This document shows, piece after piece, positions 22,584 through 34,780 of a stretch of DNA of 64,000 bases. The DNA is from Lepus europaeus (taxonomy: Eukaryota; Chordata; Mammalia; Lagomorpha; Leporidae): contig NC_084837.1 of the NCBI RefSeq assembly GCF_033115175.1, positions 6,400,266-6,464,265 of the forward strand, given 5' to 3'. Below the pieces are notes generated by a model, which saw only the letters and a list, made by a program, of their open reading frames with translations, was not told the origin of the DNA and did not search any database. Numbering within the stretch: the first letter of the stretch is position 1; each line of letters starts with the position of its first letter. The translations under genes and the position numbers were made by a program.

Positions 22584-22958
22584 TACATCAGCCCACTTAC
22601 AAATGGGGAAAATAGACTTTACATTTGATATAGAAGGGAAAATTGCATTTTAAAAGATAATTTTCTCAAATTTTTCACAGACTGCTCAAGAATATGGAGA
22701 ATCATACAAGCTTGGTGAAAAAAGTAAACTAAGATAATATGATTCCAATTTTTTGAAGAGTTAGCATGTATACATGAGCATAGGACAATAATCTGAGTTT
22801 ATGCAACAAAATGTCAACAATATCTCTGTAAATATTTTGTTTTTCATATGTTTTTATGTTTGTCCTACTTTCTGTAAGAAATCCATTTTTCCTTTACAAT
22901 CAAGAAAACAATACCTTTATAAGAAGATTTTTCTCTTGGTGTTTAAATAAATCTCATT
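22584..22958. other. Unique AT-rich sequence
   Basis: No repeat or gene is recognised. Confidence 0.45.
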
Positions 22959-22960
22959 TT

Positions 22961-23272
22961 AGTCCATTCCTGCTACTGTAACAAAGTGCCACAGCCCGGG
23001 TCATTGATGAAGAATAGAAATCTATTTGTCATAGTGCCAGAGGCTGGCAAGCTCAATGTCTGGTAAAGGCTCCTCCCTTGCTCCCAACATGGCGCCTTGT
23101 GCGTCTTTTGGAGAGGACGCTGGCTGTGCCCCCACAGGGGTATTAATCTTATTCACCAGGGCAGAACCCTCAAGACCTCATCACTTCCCCAAAGACCCCA
23201 CTCTTAATACAACAGAATTAGGGATTACATTTCAACAAGAATTTTGGAGGGACACAAACATTCAGTGCATAG
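22961..23272 (-). mobile_element. MLT1-type LTR (ERVL-MaLR)
   Basis: Read on the plus strand it begins AGTCCATTCCTGCTACTGTA and ends AATTTTGGAGGGACACAAAC, then ATTCAGTGCATA. This is the reverse complement of an MLT1 solo LTR of the ERVL-MaLR class, ancient in mammals. It has no internal retroviral coding sequence. The LTR middle, with the hydrophobic-free open frame 23056-23301, is not a gene. Confidence 0.8.
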
Positions 23273-23430
23273 AAAACATCAAACATTATTTTTCCATTTG
23301 AAATTGCATCCTGGTTTTTATTAAGCATTTCCTCAAAGCCATTGCAAGGTTTCCTCTGCTTTCACAAACTTTTCCTGATAATATTTACTCAATTCAATTA
23401 TTCTTGATTTCCTTTCTTTTTCTTTCTTTT

Positions 23431-23752
23431 TTTTTTTTTTTACAAAAAACTTATTTATTGATTTGAATGGCAGAATTACAGAGAGAGAGAAGGAGAGACA
23501 GAGAGAGAAATCTTTCATTTGCAGGTTCACTCCACAAATGGCCACAATGACCAGGGTTGGGCCAGGCTAAAGCCGGGGGCCAGGAGCTTCATCTAGGTCT
23601 CCCACATGTGTGCAGGAGCCCAAGGACTGAAGCCATCCTCTGCTGCTTTCCCACACACATTAGCAGGGAGCAGCAGGGACTTGAACTGGCATTCATTTGG
23701 GATGCTAGCGCTGCAGGCTGTGGCTTAACCCACTAAGACACAATGTTGGACC
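23431..23752 (-). mobile_element. CSINE, full length
   Basis: Poly(T), then ACTTATTTATTGATTTGAAT, a GA-rich tract, body and reversed head ending near TGTTGGACCC. Confidence 0.88.
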
Positions 23753-23860
23753 CTATTGCATTCTTAAAAAAATAAAAGTTAACTAAACCTAAATCAACAT
23801 AGAAACATCCTATTGAAACAGATCACAAACTTTATTTTATTGTTTTCATAGCAGTCTTCT

Positions 23861-24612
23861 TTTTTTTTTTAACTTTTATTTAATGAATAAAAATTTCCAA
23901 AGTACAGCTTATGGATTACAATGGCTCCCCCCTGCCATAACTTCCCTCCCACCCGCAACCCTCCCCTTTCCCGCTCCCTCTCCCCTTCCATTCACATCAA
24001 GATTCATTTTCAATTATCTTTATATACAGAAGATCAATTTAGTATATATTAAGTAAAGATTTCAACAGTTTGCACCCACACAGAAACACAAAGTGTAAAG
24101 TACTGTTTCAGTACTAGTTATAGCATTAGTTTACATTGTACAACACATTAAGGACAGAGATCCTACATGGGGAGTAAGTGACTCCTGTTGTTGACTTAAC
24201 AATTGACTCTTGCTTATGGTGTCAGTAATCACTCTAGGCTCTTGTCATGAGTTGCCAAGGCTATGGAAGCCTTTTGAGTTTGCCAACTCTGACCTTATTT
24301 AGGCAAGGTCATAGTCAAAGTGGAAGTTCTCTCCTCCTTTCAGAGAAAGGTACCTCCTTCTTTGATGGCCCATTCTTTCTACTGGGATCTCTCTTGCAGA
24401 GATCTTTCATTTAGGTTTTTTTTTCCCCCTTGGCTTTTTTTTGTCTTGGTTTTCCATGCCTAAAATACTCTCATGGGCTTTTTAGCCAGATCCGAATGCC
24501 TTAAGGGCTGATTCTGAGGCCAGAGTGCTATTTAGGAAATCTGCCATTCTATGAGTCTGCTGTGTATCCCGCTTCCCATGTTGGATCATTCTCTCCTTTT
24601 TAATTCTTTCAG
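23861..24612 (-). mobile_element. Rabbit L1, 5'-truncated to the 3' UTR
   Basis: Poly(T) is followed by the inverted L1 terminal signature and C-rich tract (23925-23990, the complement of the L1 G-rich block), then about 620 bases of the L1 3' region. Target-site duplication CATAGCAGTCTTCT lies at 23847-23860 and CATAACAGTCTTCT at 24613-24626 (one mismatch). No ORF2 sequence is evident. Confidence 0.88.
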
Positions 24613-24628
24613 CATAACAGTCTTCTTT

Positions 24629-24666
24629 TTAAAATATTTATTTATTTACATATCTGTTTGGCAGAG

Positions 24667-24705
<39 letters not shown>

Positions 24706-24972
24706 CTTCTTCCATCTGCTGATCCACTCCCTAAATGCTTGCAATAGTCAGAGCTGGACCAGACCAAAGCAAGGAGTCAAGACATCAATTTAGGTCTCCT
24801 ACATGAGTAACAGTGACTCAAGTATGTGAGCCATCATCTACTGCTTCCCAGACACATTAGCAGGGAGTGAGATCAGAAGAAGAGGAGCCAGGGCTTGAAC
24901 CAGGCACTTCAGTGTGGGATGTAGGCATCTCAAGCAGCCGCTGAATGTGCTGTACCACAATGCTTACCCCAC
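24629..24972 (-). mobile_element. CSINE, full length
   Basis: Reversed tail, a (GA)n of about 30 bases (24669-24701), body and reversed head to TGCTTACCCCACC. It starts inside the downstream duplication of the L1 at 23861. Confidence 0.88.
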
Positions 24973-26529
24973 CTGTGTCTTTTTAGGGCTTTGCTGCAAT
25001 GACCAAGAATTGGGACTTCTGGTTACACATGGCACTGACAAAGCTACTAGAATCAGTATTCCATGGGACACAATGGACCATTGAAGCAGGAATGATCATG
25101 AAGGTACTATTAGAAGAGAGGAAAGTCTAGAGACATTCCATAAGGCTTCACAACTAGTTTCTGGCTTACCCAATGGAAATTCTGGCATCTGTTACTGCAA
25201 ACTGGCTCCAGAATCATAGTGATATAATTCTCTACATTCCCACATGATGCTGCTGACTTCATTGCCTGTGTTCTGGAAGCTTCAGGCAAATCTTTGCAGC
25301 ATTGACTTTGTTATTCAAGAGTAGTGGGAAATCCTCCTAGTTCAACACTCTCTTCTTCATACAAAATGTAATTGAATGCTGACAAGCCTCCTGAGGCAGC
25401 AGTCAGGAACTTCACTCACTTCAGAAGGACTCATTTATCCGTTATCAGCACTGGATATGGTGATTCAAAGCTGGAATTAATGATTTCTCAAAATGAGCTC
25501 CTCAGTAGCCCATGCTGTTTCAGTCTTTTTTCAACTTACTTTTACGGAAACATCTCTGGTTCCAACCTTAGAAGCCCTGAGTTGGGTTCTAGTTTCCCCA
25601 TAAATAACAATAGGAACTTGTTTGAGTTGTTTAATTTCCCTGGCTAGCCAATGATAAAGTGTCAAATGATCCCAAAGCATTTCATTAAAAAAAAAAGTTT
25701 ATACTTAAATTTTTCATTTTTGTATGGAATTCTCAATTCTTCTAATTAAAGTACTTTAAGTAGAATTCTTCCAAATTAGAACACGTTAAGTGGTGTTTAC
25801 TCTCTCCTTCTCCCCCTTTCTCACATAATGTGCACATATGCATACCCCTCTTTTCTCCTTTTGTTTCTGAATACTCAACTCTAGGGTGATATAAGCTTCT
25901 ACTTACTACTAATAGTGACCTTGGGTGGAGGGATGAAGAACCAGATGGAAAAATCAGATAAGCGCTGGATCCATCTAAATGAGAAACAGAGCAAAAACCA
26001 AACTGTGTCTTTGTCAAGTACAAGAGGGCTGGTTCAGTTCATCTGTTTTAACTGCTTCTGCATAGACATCAAGGACACCGTTATGGACTCAGCACAATGG
26101 AAAAAGGGGGTGAGGCGACACCCAATTCCTGCCTGGTTGCTTTATTGACTGTGTTTGCCCATTTTCCCAATTTGTACAAAGACATTGTATGGATTAGTGA
26201 GAGTGGCGGTAGAATCAGTTTAAGCAAAAGTTATTATGAGTAAGTATTGAATCACTGAGCGAGAGTTATAGGTGTGTGTGTGAGTGTGTGGTGTGTGATA
26301 AAAACAGGTCATGAAATGCCTAAATTATAGCAAGGGTTGAATGTAGACCAGGTTGGTAACTAGAAATGCTGAAGGAATTCTTTCTAAGATGATCCTATCA
26401 GTGATGATACCTGCTTGAGTGACTTGATGGATCTTGGGAAACCAGAGCAGCCTTAAACAGAACTTGCAATGTCTTCTTTCAGTCTCCCCACTTGCTTAAC
26501 CACAAACTAGATGGAACTCCCTATTGAGG
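24973..26529. other. Unclassified sequence
   Basis: No family or gene is recognised. A short GT-rich microsatellite lies at 26270-26300. The open frame 25372-25647 has no recognisable domain. Confidence 0.4.
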
Positions 26530-26539
26530 CAATAGAGTG

Positions 26540-26895
26540 TTGTGAGGCAGATGAAGCTGCGGCATGCGATGTCAGAATCCCATATTGGAATGCAGGTTAG
26601 AGTTCTGGTTGCTGTGCTTCCGATCTAGCTCCCTGCTAATGGGTCTGGAAAAGTGGTTGGGTTCCTGCCACCCATGTGGGAGACACAGATGGTGTTCCTG
26701 GCTCCTGCCTTTGGCTGGGCCTAGCCTGGGTCGCTGTGGCCATTTGGGGAGTGACTCCTGTGGGCATTTAGGGAATGAACCAGAGGAAGATCTCTCTCTC
26801 TCTCTCTCTCTCTCTTTCTCCTCCTACCCTCTTTGTCTCCTTCTCTGTCACTCTGCCTTTCAAGTAAATACACAAATCTTAAAAAATAAAAGAAA
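26540..26895 (+). mobile_element. CSINE with internal partial duplication
   Basis: The phrase GTGGCCATTTGGGGAGTGA (26736 onward) is repeated in modified form as GTGGGCATTTAGGGAATGAA (26760 onward), a duplication of ~24 bases inside the SINE. The CT run is at about 26791-26820. Target-site duplication: CAATAGAGTG (26530-26539) and CAATAGAGCG (26896-26905). Confidence 0.88.
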
Positions 26896-26905
26896 CAATA
26901 GAGCG

Positions 26906-28395
26906 ATATGTTATTGGTAACACACGTATATAAAGATTCTGAGATTCAGTAACTGAAATAGAGAGACAAAATGTAAAAACAGGAAATCAGTGCTTGATCT
27001 CTCTTGACTTTCGTGAGTGGAGTTTGAAGGCGCTTCCTCCTTTTTTTTATGGAACTATTGTCATTGTGACTGCTCATTGGCCCAGTTATCATCTATCTCC
27101 AGTCTTTAAAAGGGGGCCTTGATGCATTTCAGTTAGGAAACAGGCAAAATAAAGTCAAATGGAAGTCAGGGTAAGGTGGGCTGCATGTCTTCATCTCATG
27201 CATTCCAAATTAAGAGGGAATGCAAGGGTTAACTATAAAGTATTCCACCTTGAACCCCCGTACTCTCTTTATCTAGCACACCATAATAAAAGATCAAGAG
27301 TTCCTGCTTATTATCTTATTTTTCCTGCTTGCTCCACTAGGCTAAGGCCCAGTCTGGTTATGGATTAACACGGTGATCAATAGTAAGCCTGCTGTCTCTC
27401 TCTCGGCAGGGGAAAATGAACTCAAAATGCAGTCAAACTCTTATTGATCAAGGATATAGGTCTCACTTTCATTACCTCTGTCTCCTGATAACCCACAAAT
27501 AATGTGATGAGTTGCTAATCTCTCTGATTTTCAATGGACCCTTCACCCCTTCTGTCTGCACACTGCAGCTTTTATTTTCATCTTGATACACATTCTGTGT
27601 AATTCATGTAGCACTAACTCTCACTCTCTTACCGTCAGACCTGGTCAATCAGAGCTAATAATATCCCTCTTCACTGGGGATGGAGGCTCCAGTGAGTTCA
27701 CAACACAGTGCCTCCACACACGGCAAGGAAATGCCGTGTGCACACACTGCTTCTCTCCAGGACCGAGAGATTGAGGTGCCTTCTTGGTGAAGCCAAATTC
27801 TGACCAGTAGCAATCTTCTCAGGATCTGGCCTGTTCTACCCAAGTGAGACCAGACTTTATATACTTAGCTGTTTGTGGCTCTTGTGTGGCTAGGCTCATC
27901 TTGGCTTCTGCTTCTCAGAGGACATGAATTGACCCAAAGCCCAAGACTCCTGCAAAGTTAGGAGACAGCCCCCTTGCCCTTGCTTCTAAATTTGTGTTAA
28001 ATGGCTATAAAAATGTTATTGGCTAACCTATAAAAATTAGGAAATTTAAAACACAACATCATGTTGACTCCTTTAACTAGTGGTAGTGCTGTACAGCAGA
28101 CAAAACATGGTTTTGGAGCCAGGAGCTCTAGTTCAGAGTCTTGGATCATCTATATACTCAGAGAAATGGACATGCTGCATTTGGTAAAAAATGTACTACT
28201 TCACTTTTGTCCAGAAATTTCTGTTTTGCTTTAATAATAAAAGTGGATCCAAGTCATAGTTTTAGGAAAGTGATGACTTTGGGAAGCATAGTCAGTTTTT
28301 GGTTTGTTAATGATTTATCATGACTTCATTGCCTTTTTTGTTCTACAACTTACAACTTTTTTTTTAAAGCAACGTAAAATAAAAGCTCAACTTCT
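26906..28395. other. Repeat-poor unique sequence
   Basis: No repeat family, exon or RNA gene is recognised. Long repeat-free runs like this one are where conserved regulatory DNA would be sought, but nothing in it is diagnostic. Confidence 0.4.
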
Positions 28396-28401
28396 ATAGT
28401 G

Positions 28402-28409
28402 TGACGTCA
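28402..28409. promoter_or_regulatory. Palindromic CRE (TGACGTCA)
   Basis: A perfect cAMP-response-element palindrome within GTGACGTCAC. CpG-containing 8-mers of this type are depleted in mammalian DNA, so its survival is mildly notable. No promoter context is visible. Confidence 0.3.
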
Positions 28410-28960
28410 CTTAGGCATCCATCTTGTAAGAGATCCTCAAGTACAAAATGCCACTGAACACAGGTGTAAAACAGGCTATACTGAAGTTTGTTATTTTTCT
28501 CACCTGAATTGTCAGAGCTCAGTTGAAGCCGGCACCAGTTGTTTACTTGCCTGATATAAAATCAGGGAATGCTCACCTAATTGAATCACTTTTGTGAGCA
28601 AAGTCATAATATTTTCTGCCATCAATCTGATTAAAATAAGTCGCAATGAGGAAAATACCAGAGGACCAACAGCAAATAAGCAAATGAGATACTTTGCTTC
28701 CATTCAGCCTGTAGGCTCTGAGTGCTATTTTTCAGCTCTAGCCCAAACAATTTGTACACCTGTTGAAGAGAAAATAGAATATGACAGTGGTACAAAGTCC
28801 AGGGGATTAGAGCGATTTGCGCTGAGCCCTGAAAGCAGAGGTAATTGCAGGTCTCGTTTTCTTCTTTTGTTCTGCATTGCTGCATGTGAAATTTGACAAC
28901 CAAGCCCAGGTCCCTGTTTCTGAAAAGGACTGGGTGGAAATTTCACCAGTCTGCCCCCTT
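28410..28960. other. Candidate conserved non-coding element
   Basis: Repeat-free, moderate-GC, high-complexity sequence with AT-rich homeodomain-like cores (for example CAATCTGATTAAAATAAG). Neighbouring DNA is also free of SINEs. The call is inference from texture only. Confidence 0.3.
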
Positions 28961-29389
28961 CCTTTTCTGCTGAGCCTCCTTTGAAATGATCCAGCTTCCT
29001 CTGGCTTCGTGGACTAAGATAAAGAAGGAACCAGTCTATGCAGGTGTCTGGTTATTTGGTGGATTTTGGAGACATGCTCTTGTACCCACTGCTTTGTAAA
29101 ATCTGAGATGGGAATGCTGGGAAAGTGAGACGGAAGGGTGTTCACCTTGCCTTTTGCAAACACAGGAAGAGAAGGCACTGAGCAAATCCTTCCCAGGGGT
29201 GCACAGTGCCATAGGCACTCAGACTCCAGTTTGCTGTACTTCTCCAGCTGAGAATATGTGACAGAATACCTTTGATGTCACCATAATTGTATGTGTGATC
29301 TTCAATCATGGATGTCATCAAATTTTATTAAACTTAATATAGATAAAACCAAGGCATTATTGATTAGTTCTGCCATGCAAACCTCCCAG
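28961..29389. other. Unique sequence, nothing recognised
   Basis: No repeat or gene is recognised. Confidence 0.4.
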
Positions 29390-29820
29390 GCTTCCTCTTC
29401 GAGTGGTTTTCTTCTGGGGAAGCTGGCTTTATCCCTCCGATAATACCCATGCCCTTGGAGCCACTATGGCTTCTGAGTTTTCTTTTGAAGCGCACATCAA
29501 TCATATAATTAAGACATCTTAATACAATGACAGCAATCTCCTCGTATTGCAAAGCATGTTCTCGGGGCTGCGGCTGCAGTTTTAATTCATGCCCCCTTTC
29601 ATGTGGGCAAAATCACTGCTGCTCTATGTTTAAGGTTCTTCGCGGTGTATTTTCTGTTGATCCAGATTGAAGACCCCTATTTGGATTTAAAGTTTTCTGC
29701 CTTATTAATAAGGTTAATTGGATTCTGATAAAGTCCTTCAGATTTTCTTTTCCCTTTCTAAGCATCTTCTCGGCCATTCCATCTATGAATGTCTGGTGAT
29801 GTATAGGTGATGCCAAACAG
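29390..29820. other. Candidate conserved non-coding element
   Basis: Repeat-free, with several CpGs retained in otherwise CpG-poor DNA (CTCGTATTG, TTCTCGGGGCTGCGGC, CTTCGCGGTG, TCTCGGCC) and homeodomain-type cores (TTATTAATAAGGTTAATTGG). CpG retention without an island hints at constraint or recent origin. Inference only. Confidence 0.3.
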
Positions 29821-30665
29821 TCAGATGAAAAGTGAAGAATTCACACCATCTCTCAGATGCCCCAGGTGATGCTTGGTGTGGTGTAAAAAAGGCATCCCAG
29901 ATCACTGACATTTTCTCAAAATTCTTTTGCTTCTGGGTGTTAGGGTACTCTGCAAACTCACATAATTTCTAACCCCTACTCCATGCCTTGCTCTTTTTTT
30001 CTTCCATAACATTATCAAATCTCATTCTCTCTGGTTTTTTCCATCTTTTCCTTCCCAGTATTTATCCTTGCAGGTCTAATCCTAATGTCTAAGGGGAAAA
30101 CATGGGATGGAAGACAGGTGAGGGGAGGCAATCTGGTGAGCTGAGGTTTTGGAATCATATTTGAGCAGGTGGTGGCTCTGGCTAGATTTCTAACTAGTCA
30201 GTTTCCAGGTTATAAGAAGCACAACTCTGAGTCTCAACCAGGCATCTGCATTTCTTGGAAAGAATAAAACCTACTTTCAGATGAAAGTATTGTGTTTATT
30301 TGAATAGAGTTGGCCTCCTGCTGAATCTGGAAAAAAAAAATCCACAACACTGCCTCATCCTTAACATGCAAGCAACAGATTAATAACATTTTCTTCGTTC
30401 ATGTCTGGTGTTTAAAGCAGACGGTTCTCAGCTTAAATAAGATCATAAACTACCTTCACTATCAGTTCTTGTTCGAGAATTATTTCATGAGTTGTTGGCA
30501 ATTCAGCATCTGCCTGAGGTTTGTTCAAACATCTCATATTCATCTAGAATGCTAGCTTTTTTTTTTTTTTTTTAACAGTAGCTGGGCCATTTTGCTCAGT
30601 TTCTTGAAGTAATGCCTTCCATCATGTATCAGTGTTGTGAACTGTCTCTCAAGAACCATCACTAG
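29821..30665. other. Unique sequence with a long T run
   Basis: No family is recognised. An 18-base T run at about 30556-30573 has no identifiable element attached. Confidence 0.4.
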
Positions 30666-30678
30666 GGAACTGTGCATT

Positions 30679-30999
30679 TATTTATTTTTTTGTTTCTTTT
30701 TTTAAAGATTTACTTATTTGCTTGAAAGTCAGAGTTACACAGAGAGAGAAGGAGAGGGAGAGAGAGAGAGTCTTGCATCTGCTGGTTCACTCCCCAGTTG
30801 ACTGCAATGGCCAGGGCTGCGCTGATCCAAAGCCAGGAGCCAGAAGCTTCCTCCGGGTCTCCCACGTGGGTCCAGGGACCCAAGGACTTGGGCCATCTTC
30901 TACTGCTTTCGTAGGCCATAGCAGAGAGCTAGATCAGAAGTGGAGCTGCCGGGACTCAAACCGGTGCCCATATGGGATGCCGGCACTGCAAGCAGCCCT
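30679..30999 (-). mobile_element. CSINE lacking the 5' head, with target-site duplication
   Basis: Perfect duplication GGAACTGTGCATT at 30666-30678 and 31000-31012. Reversed tail, GA tract and body are present, but the reversed sequence stops after CCGGCACTGCAAGCAGCC. The SINE's first ~35 bases were therefore never inserted (5' truncation). Confidence 0.92.
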
Positions 31000-31012
31000 G
31001 GAACTGTGCATT

Positions 31013-31550
31013 GGACAACACATGTGTACTGATTTGCATGGCTGTTTAAGTCATACAAGTCTTTTTAGTGAAAACCTCATGGAAACACCATGCACTACTT
31101 TATGACTTGAGTGTATCTTCTAGAAGAAAATCTTGTCATTGAAAACAGATGTTTATACTTTCTTTTAGCAGAAAAAGAAAAATCTGCCAATGCCTGTCTT
31201 GTTTGGCCTCAGCCTCTACTATTGTCACGAGTGCCAGGCATCCCAGGGGTGTGAGTGTCTGTTCTCTTTGCTGTCTTTGGAAAACTGGTTTTCAATCCTT
31301 GCTGCACATCAGCATTCTTTGAGCAGTTTTTCAAAAACGTTGAAGCCTGTGGGTGATTTGCACCCAGAAATTTTGGATTAATTGAACTTTGGTGCATGGC
31401 TTGCTTAGTGAACCACTTTGGCAATGGGTAGAGTAGATGTGCACAACGAATAAGCTATATTAAATGTTAGGTTAAGAACAAGACAAAATATAAATAATTG
31501 CATGCAGAATATAAATAAGCAAACAAAGAAACTCACAATGGGGCCCCAGA
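31013..31550. other. Mostly unique; possible hAT MITE remnant
   Basis: 31285-31395 (TTTTCAATCCTTGCTGCACA, then ACCCAGAAATTTTGGATTAA) resembles hAT-Charlie MITEs of the MER5 group. The rest is unrecognised. Confidence 0.4.
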
Positions 31551-31554
31551 CAGG

Positions 31555-32040
31555 CCACTTAACCTGCCTAGCTTTGCTTCCTCATTGTCACCACCAAGCA
31601 GCCATCTGCTGCAGGACAGCCCTTCGATCCGGGCTTCTCCACCAGCCTTCCTCAGTCCTTGGCCTCTCATCCCTCCAATTGGCCCAATCTTCTGCAGCTC
31701 AGATAATCTTTTATGCCTGCTGTTTCTATTCTCCCGTTCTCAAGACCCTCAAATGACTTCCCATTAGCTTCTGGGTCATATTCAAATTATTACCTATTGG
31801 TTTCAGGACCTTTAGTCAGACAATCCCTTTTTATGTCACTTTTAATCTCTCCCCTCCCTGCTCCCCTTGCAGCTGTCAGAATCATCTTCACCATGCAACC
31901 TTTGTTACTCTCTCTCTTCGAGCCCTGCTTGCTCCAGCCTATCAGGGAGAACTTTCTAGATTATGCCCACCTGACTCCAGCCATCTTTCACATCATGCCA
32001 ATGTTTAACCCTTCCAGCACATCTCAGCTGCCTACTGGTA
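31555..32040 (+). mobile_element. L2 fragment
   Basis: The order AATGACTTCCCATTAGCTTC, GTCATATTCAAATTATTACC, then CTCCCCTTGCAGCTGTCAGA follows the 3' part of the ancient LINE L2 on the plus strand. It is decayed; open frames in it are accidental. Confidence 0.65.
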
Positions 32041-32371
32041 CACTACCAATATGTAACCGGGTTTTGTTCACTGGAGACAGCCCAAGTCCCTGAGACATGT
32101 CCAGGGACAGGTCTCACATACCTGGCTGAGGTGACTAAACAGAGCACAGCATCGCAAAAGCACAGAGGTGTCATGTGTGTTCTCAGCACACTGTCAAGTC
32201 ACTTGGTGGTTCCCCCACATCATTAATCAATACATCGGTTGTCTTTCCTTTCTTCTTGCCTATGCTTCCTTAGCATTACTCAGTAAGTCCTTAAAATGGA
32301 AACAGAACTGAACACCTGAGATTTGGGGCTAATGTGATTACATTCTTATATGTCACAGAGAGACACAAGCA
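32041..32371. other. Unique sequence, nothing recognised
   Basis: No repeat or gene is recognised. Confidence 0.45.
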
Positions 32372-32383
32372 CCAAATTGGCTG

Positions 32384-32429
32384 TTTTTAAAAGATTTATT
32401 TTATTTATTTGAAATGCAGAGTTACAGAG

Positions 32430-32484
<55 letters not shown>

Positions 32485-32741
32485 TCTTCCATCTGCTGGT
32501 TCACTCCCCAAATAGCTGCAATGGCTGGAGCTGTGCCTATCTGAAACCAGGAGCCAGGAGTTTCTTCCGGGTCTCCCACGAGGGTGCAGGTGCCCAAGGA
32601 CTTAGGCCATCTTCTACTGCTTTCCCAGGCCACAGCAGAGAGCTGGATGAGAAGTGGAGCAGCCGGAAATCGAACTGGCACCCATATAGGATGCCGGCAC
32701 TGCAGGCGGCAGCTTTACCCGCTATGCCACAGTGCTGGCCC
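32384..32741 (-). mobile_element. CSINE, full length, long (GA)n
   Basis: The (GA)n tract at about 32435-32480 is one of the longest in the window. The body is close to the consensus, which suggests a young copy. Duplication CCAAATTG at 32372-32379 and 32742-32749. Confidence 0.93.
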
Positions 32742-32749
32742 CCAAATTG

Positions 32750-33850
32750 TTATTTTAACATGAATCCAGATCTCCTGAGATGGGTTTTCAACTTCCAAAT
32801 GAAATTTATAATGGACCAGCAAGTCTCTCATTTTGAGTTAACTTTGCAATTGCCTCATAGACAAAAGGGGAAGAAAAAAGTTTGTTTTACCTCTTTTGTA
32901 GTTACTAGATTTCATCCTTTACATATACTAAACTTTGAATAGTTGAATACAGAAATTTTCAATGAAGTGGAACCAGTATCAAAGCTTTTATACTTCATGG
33001 ACTACTAGCAACAGAACCACTGGTTAGGGGCATGTGTGTGTAGTAGGGAGATGCCTTTTATACTTCAAGAGACTCTATTAAATTTACCAAATTTTAGCAA
33101 GCACTCAGCAGGTTTTATGTACAGGAAAATTTGAAAAACCACTGCCTTATGATGATACTAAGAAATGCTCTATTAAACATTTTATCCAGAATTCAGAACA
33201 TATCAGCTTAGGCAAAACGAGTTCCCAATGAAAGCACAACAGGAGCTTTTTTCTGTATGCTACACCTACACCCACATCCCTCAATATGCAGTCACAAAGA
33301 TGCAGGGTAGTCAGCCTAGGAAGACTTAGGGAAGTCCTCAGTTTACATCACTCATTACATTGCAGAAAGAAAACTGGAGTCAAGTCTAGTGTAGTCCAGT
33401 TTGCTAATGAGCTGCTTTTATCATCAGTTCTCTTTCAGTCCAAAATTCTATCCTTGACCATCAAATGGAAGAAACAAAACTGTATTAATTAAACTTTTAA
33501 TTCATAGAAACATCATATTAAAAAAAAAAACTCTATACTTGAAAATGGCCATACATTCAAATTCAAACGGATTTGAAACTAACAACCATCAACAACTGTA
33601 TTGCAAGAATTAATGTAAGATGGATGCAAATAGACTCTGATCATCTTAAAGACAAGTCCCTTTTCTGCTATTTGTGAAGCAGATCCTCAAAAGCAAATGC
33701 ACCATTTGGGGGCCACAGGAGGGAGGGTTCGCGGTTCTTCCAGGCCTGTGTGTAGTGTGTGTGTTGGGGGGTGTGTGGTACTTGGGATCACTTCCCAGGG
33801 TAAAAATGAGGCATGCCACTTGGGAGAGGAAAGGGAAAGGAAAAGGAGCC
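32750..33850. other. Unique sequence, nothing recognised
   Basis: No repeat family or gene is recognised. A short TG-rich run lies near 33748-33777. Confidence 0.45.
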
Positions 33851-33851
33851 A

Positions 33852-34148
33852 GGGGCCAGTGCCGGGGTGCAGTAGGTTTATCCTCTGCCTGTGGCGCAGG
33901 CATTCCATATGGGTGTCGGCTGCTGTGGCCTGGGAAATCAGTGGAGGATGGCCCAAGTGCTTGGGCCCCTGCACCCCCATGGGAGACCAGGAAGAAGCAC
34001 CTGGCTCCTGGCTTCAGATGGGCGCAGCTCTGGCCATTGTGGCCATTTGGGGAGTGAATCAACAGAGGGAAGACCTTTTTCTCTGTCTCTCCCTCTCACT
34101 GTCTATAACTCTACCTCTCAAATAACTAAATAAAATCATAAAAAAAAG
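33852..34148 (+). mobile_element. CSINE with internal deletion
   Basis: It runs from GGGGCCAGTGCCGGGGTGCA to CAAATAACTAAATAAAATC plus A. Between CATATGGGTGTCGG and CTGCTGTGGCCTGGGAAATC about 40 bases of the usual body, including the B box, are missing. Confidence 0.9.
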
Positions 34149-34780
34149 GCAGAACCAAATAAGAATGCTTAAATAGTTTTAATGCATTTTGAGGAATTGT
34201 TAACTTTTTGAATGAGATGTCAAATGTAGGATATTTATCTATCTAATCTATTTAGCCATCATCTATTTATCATGTTCTATTTATCTCTGGAATGGCACAG
34301 ATATCATGAGATTATTGTGAAGTTCAAAAGCAGTAATCCATTGCAGAATACCTAGCAATGCACATGATGTGTGTGATAAATACCAATAACTCTTCTCATG
34401 ACTACCTTTAGTGCTATGTCTACTATTAACTGTATTTTCACTGTATTAAAATCTACAATATAAATTGCCCACAGTGACTTAAAATGTGAGCTTTTAAATT
34501 TGAATCCTTGAAAACTCCAAGGATTGGTTCACCAGGCAAATCTGAATTTGAATCCTCCTGTTCCTGGGAGGTGGTGTACCTACAGGGACCAGGACCCTCA
34601 CAGTATTGATCAAATCAGTTACTTGCTGGGATTGGAGAAGCAGGAAGATGGCCAGAAAGAAGTCTTTGGTTCTGGTTCTACTTGGCTTGAGGTGTGATCA
34701 GCTTCCTTGGGGTGGGCATTAGGCCGCCAGAGAGGCAAAACCTTCTCTCTTGTGACTTTCCAGTTCCAATGAATCCTTTA
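34149..34780. other. Mostly unique; MIR-like remnant
   Basis: 34290-34395 (ATCATGAGATTATTGTGAAG, then CAGAATACCTAGCAATGCAC) resembles the plus-strand MIR 3' half. The rest is unrecognised. Confidence 0.4.

Noticed and set aside
32409..32942. 177-codon plus-strand open frame, the longest in the window
   Set aside because: Most of it is a minus-strand CSINE; the Arg-Glu run is the (GA)n tract translated.
33646..34133. Several open frames of 80-142 codons on both strands
   Set aside because: They coincide with a plus-strand CSINE and its GC-richer flank.
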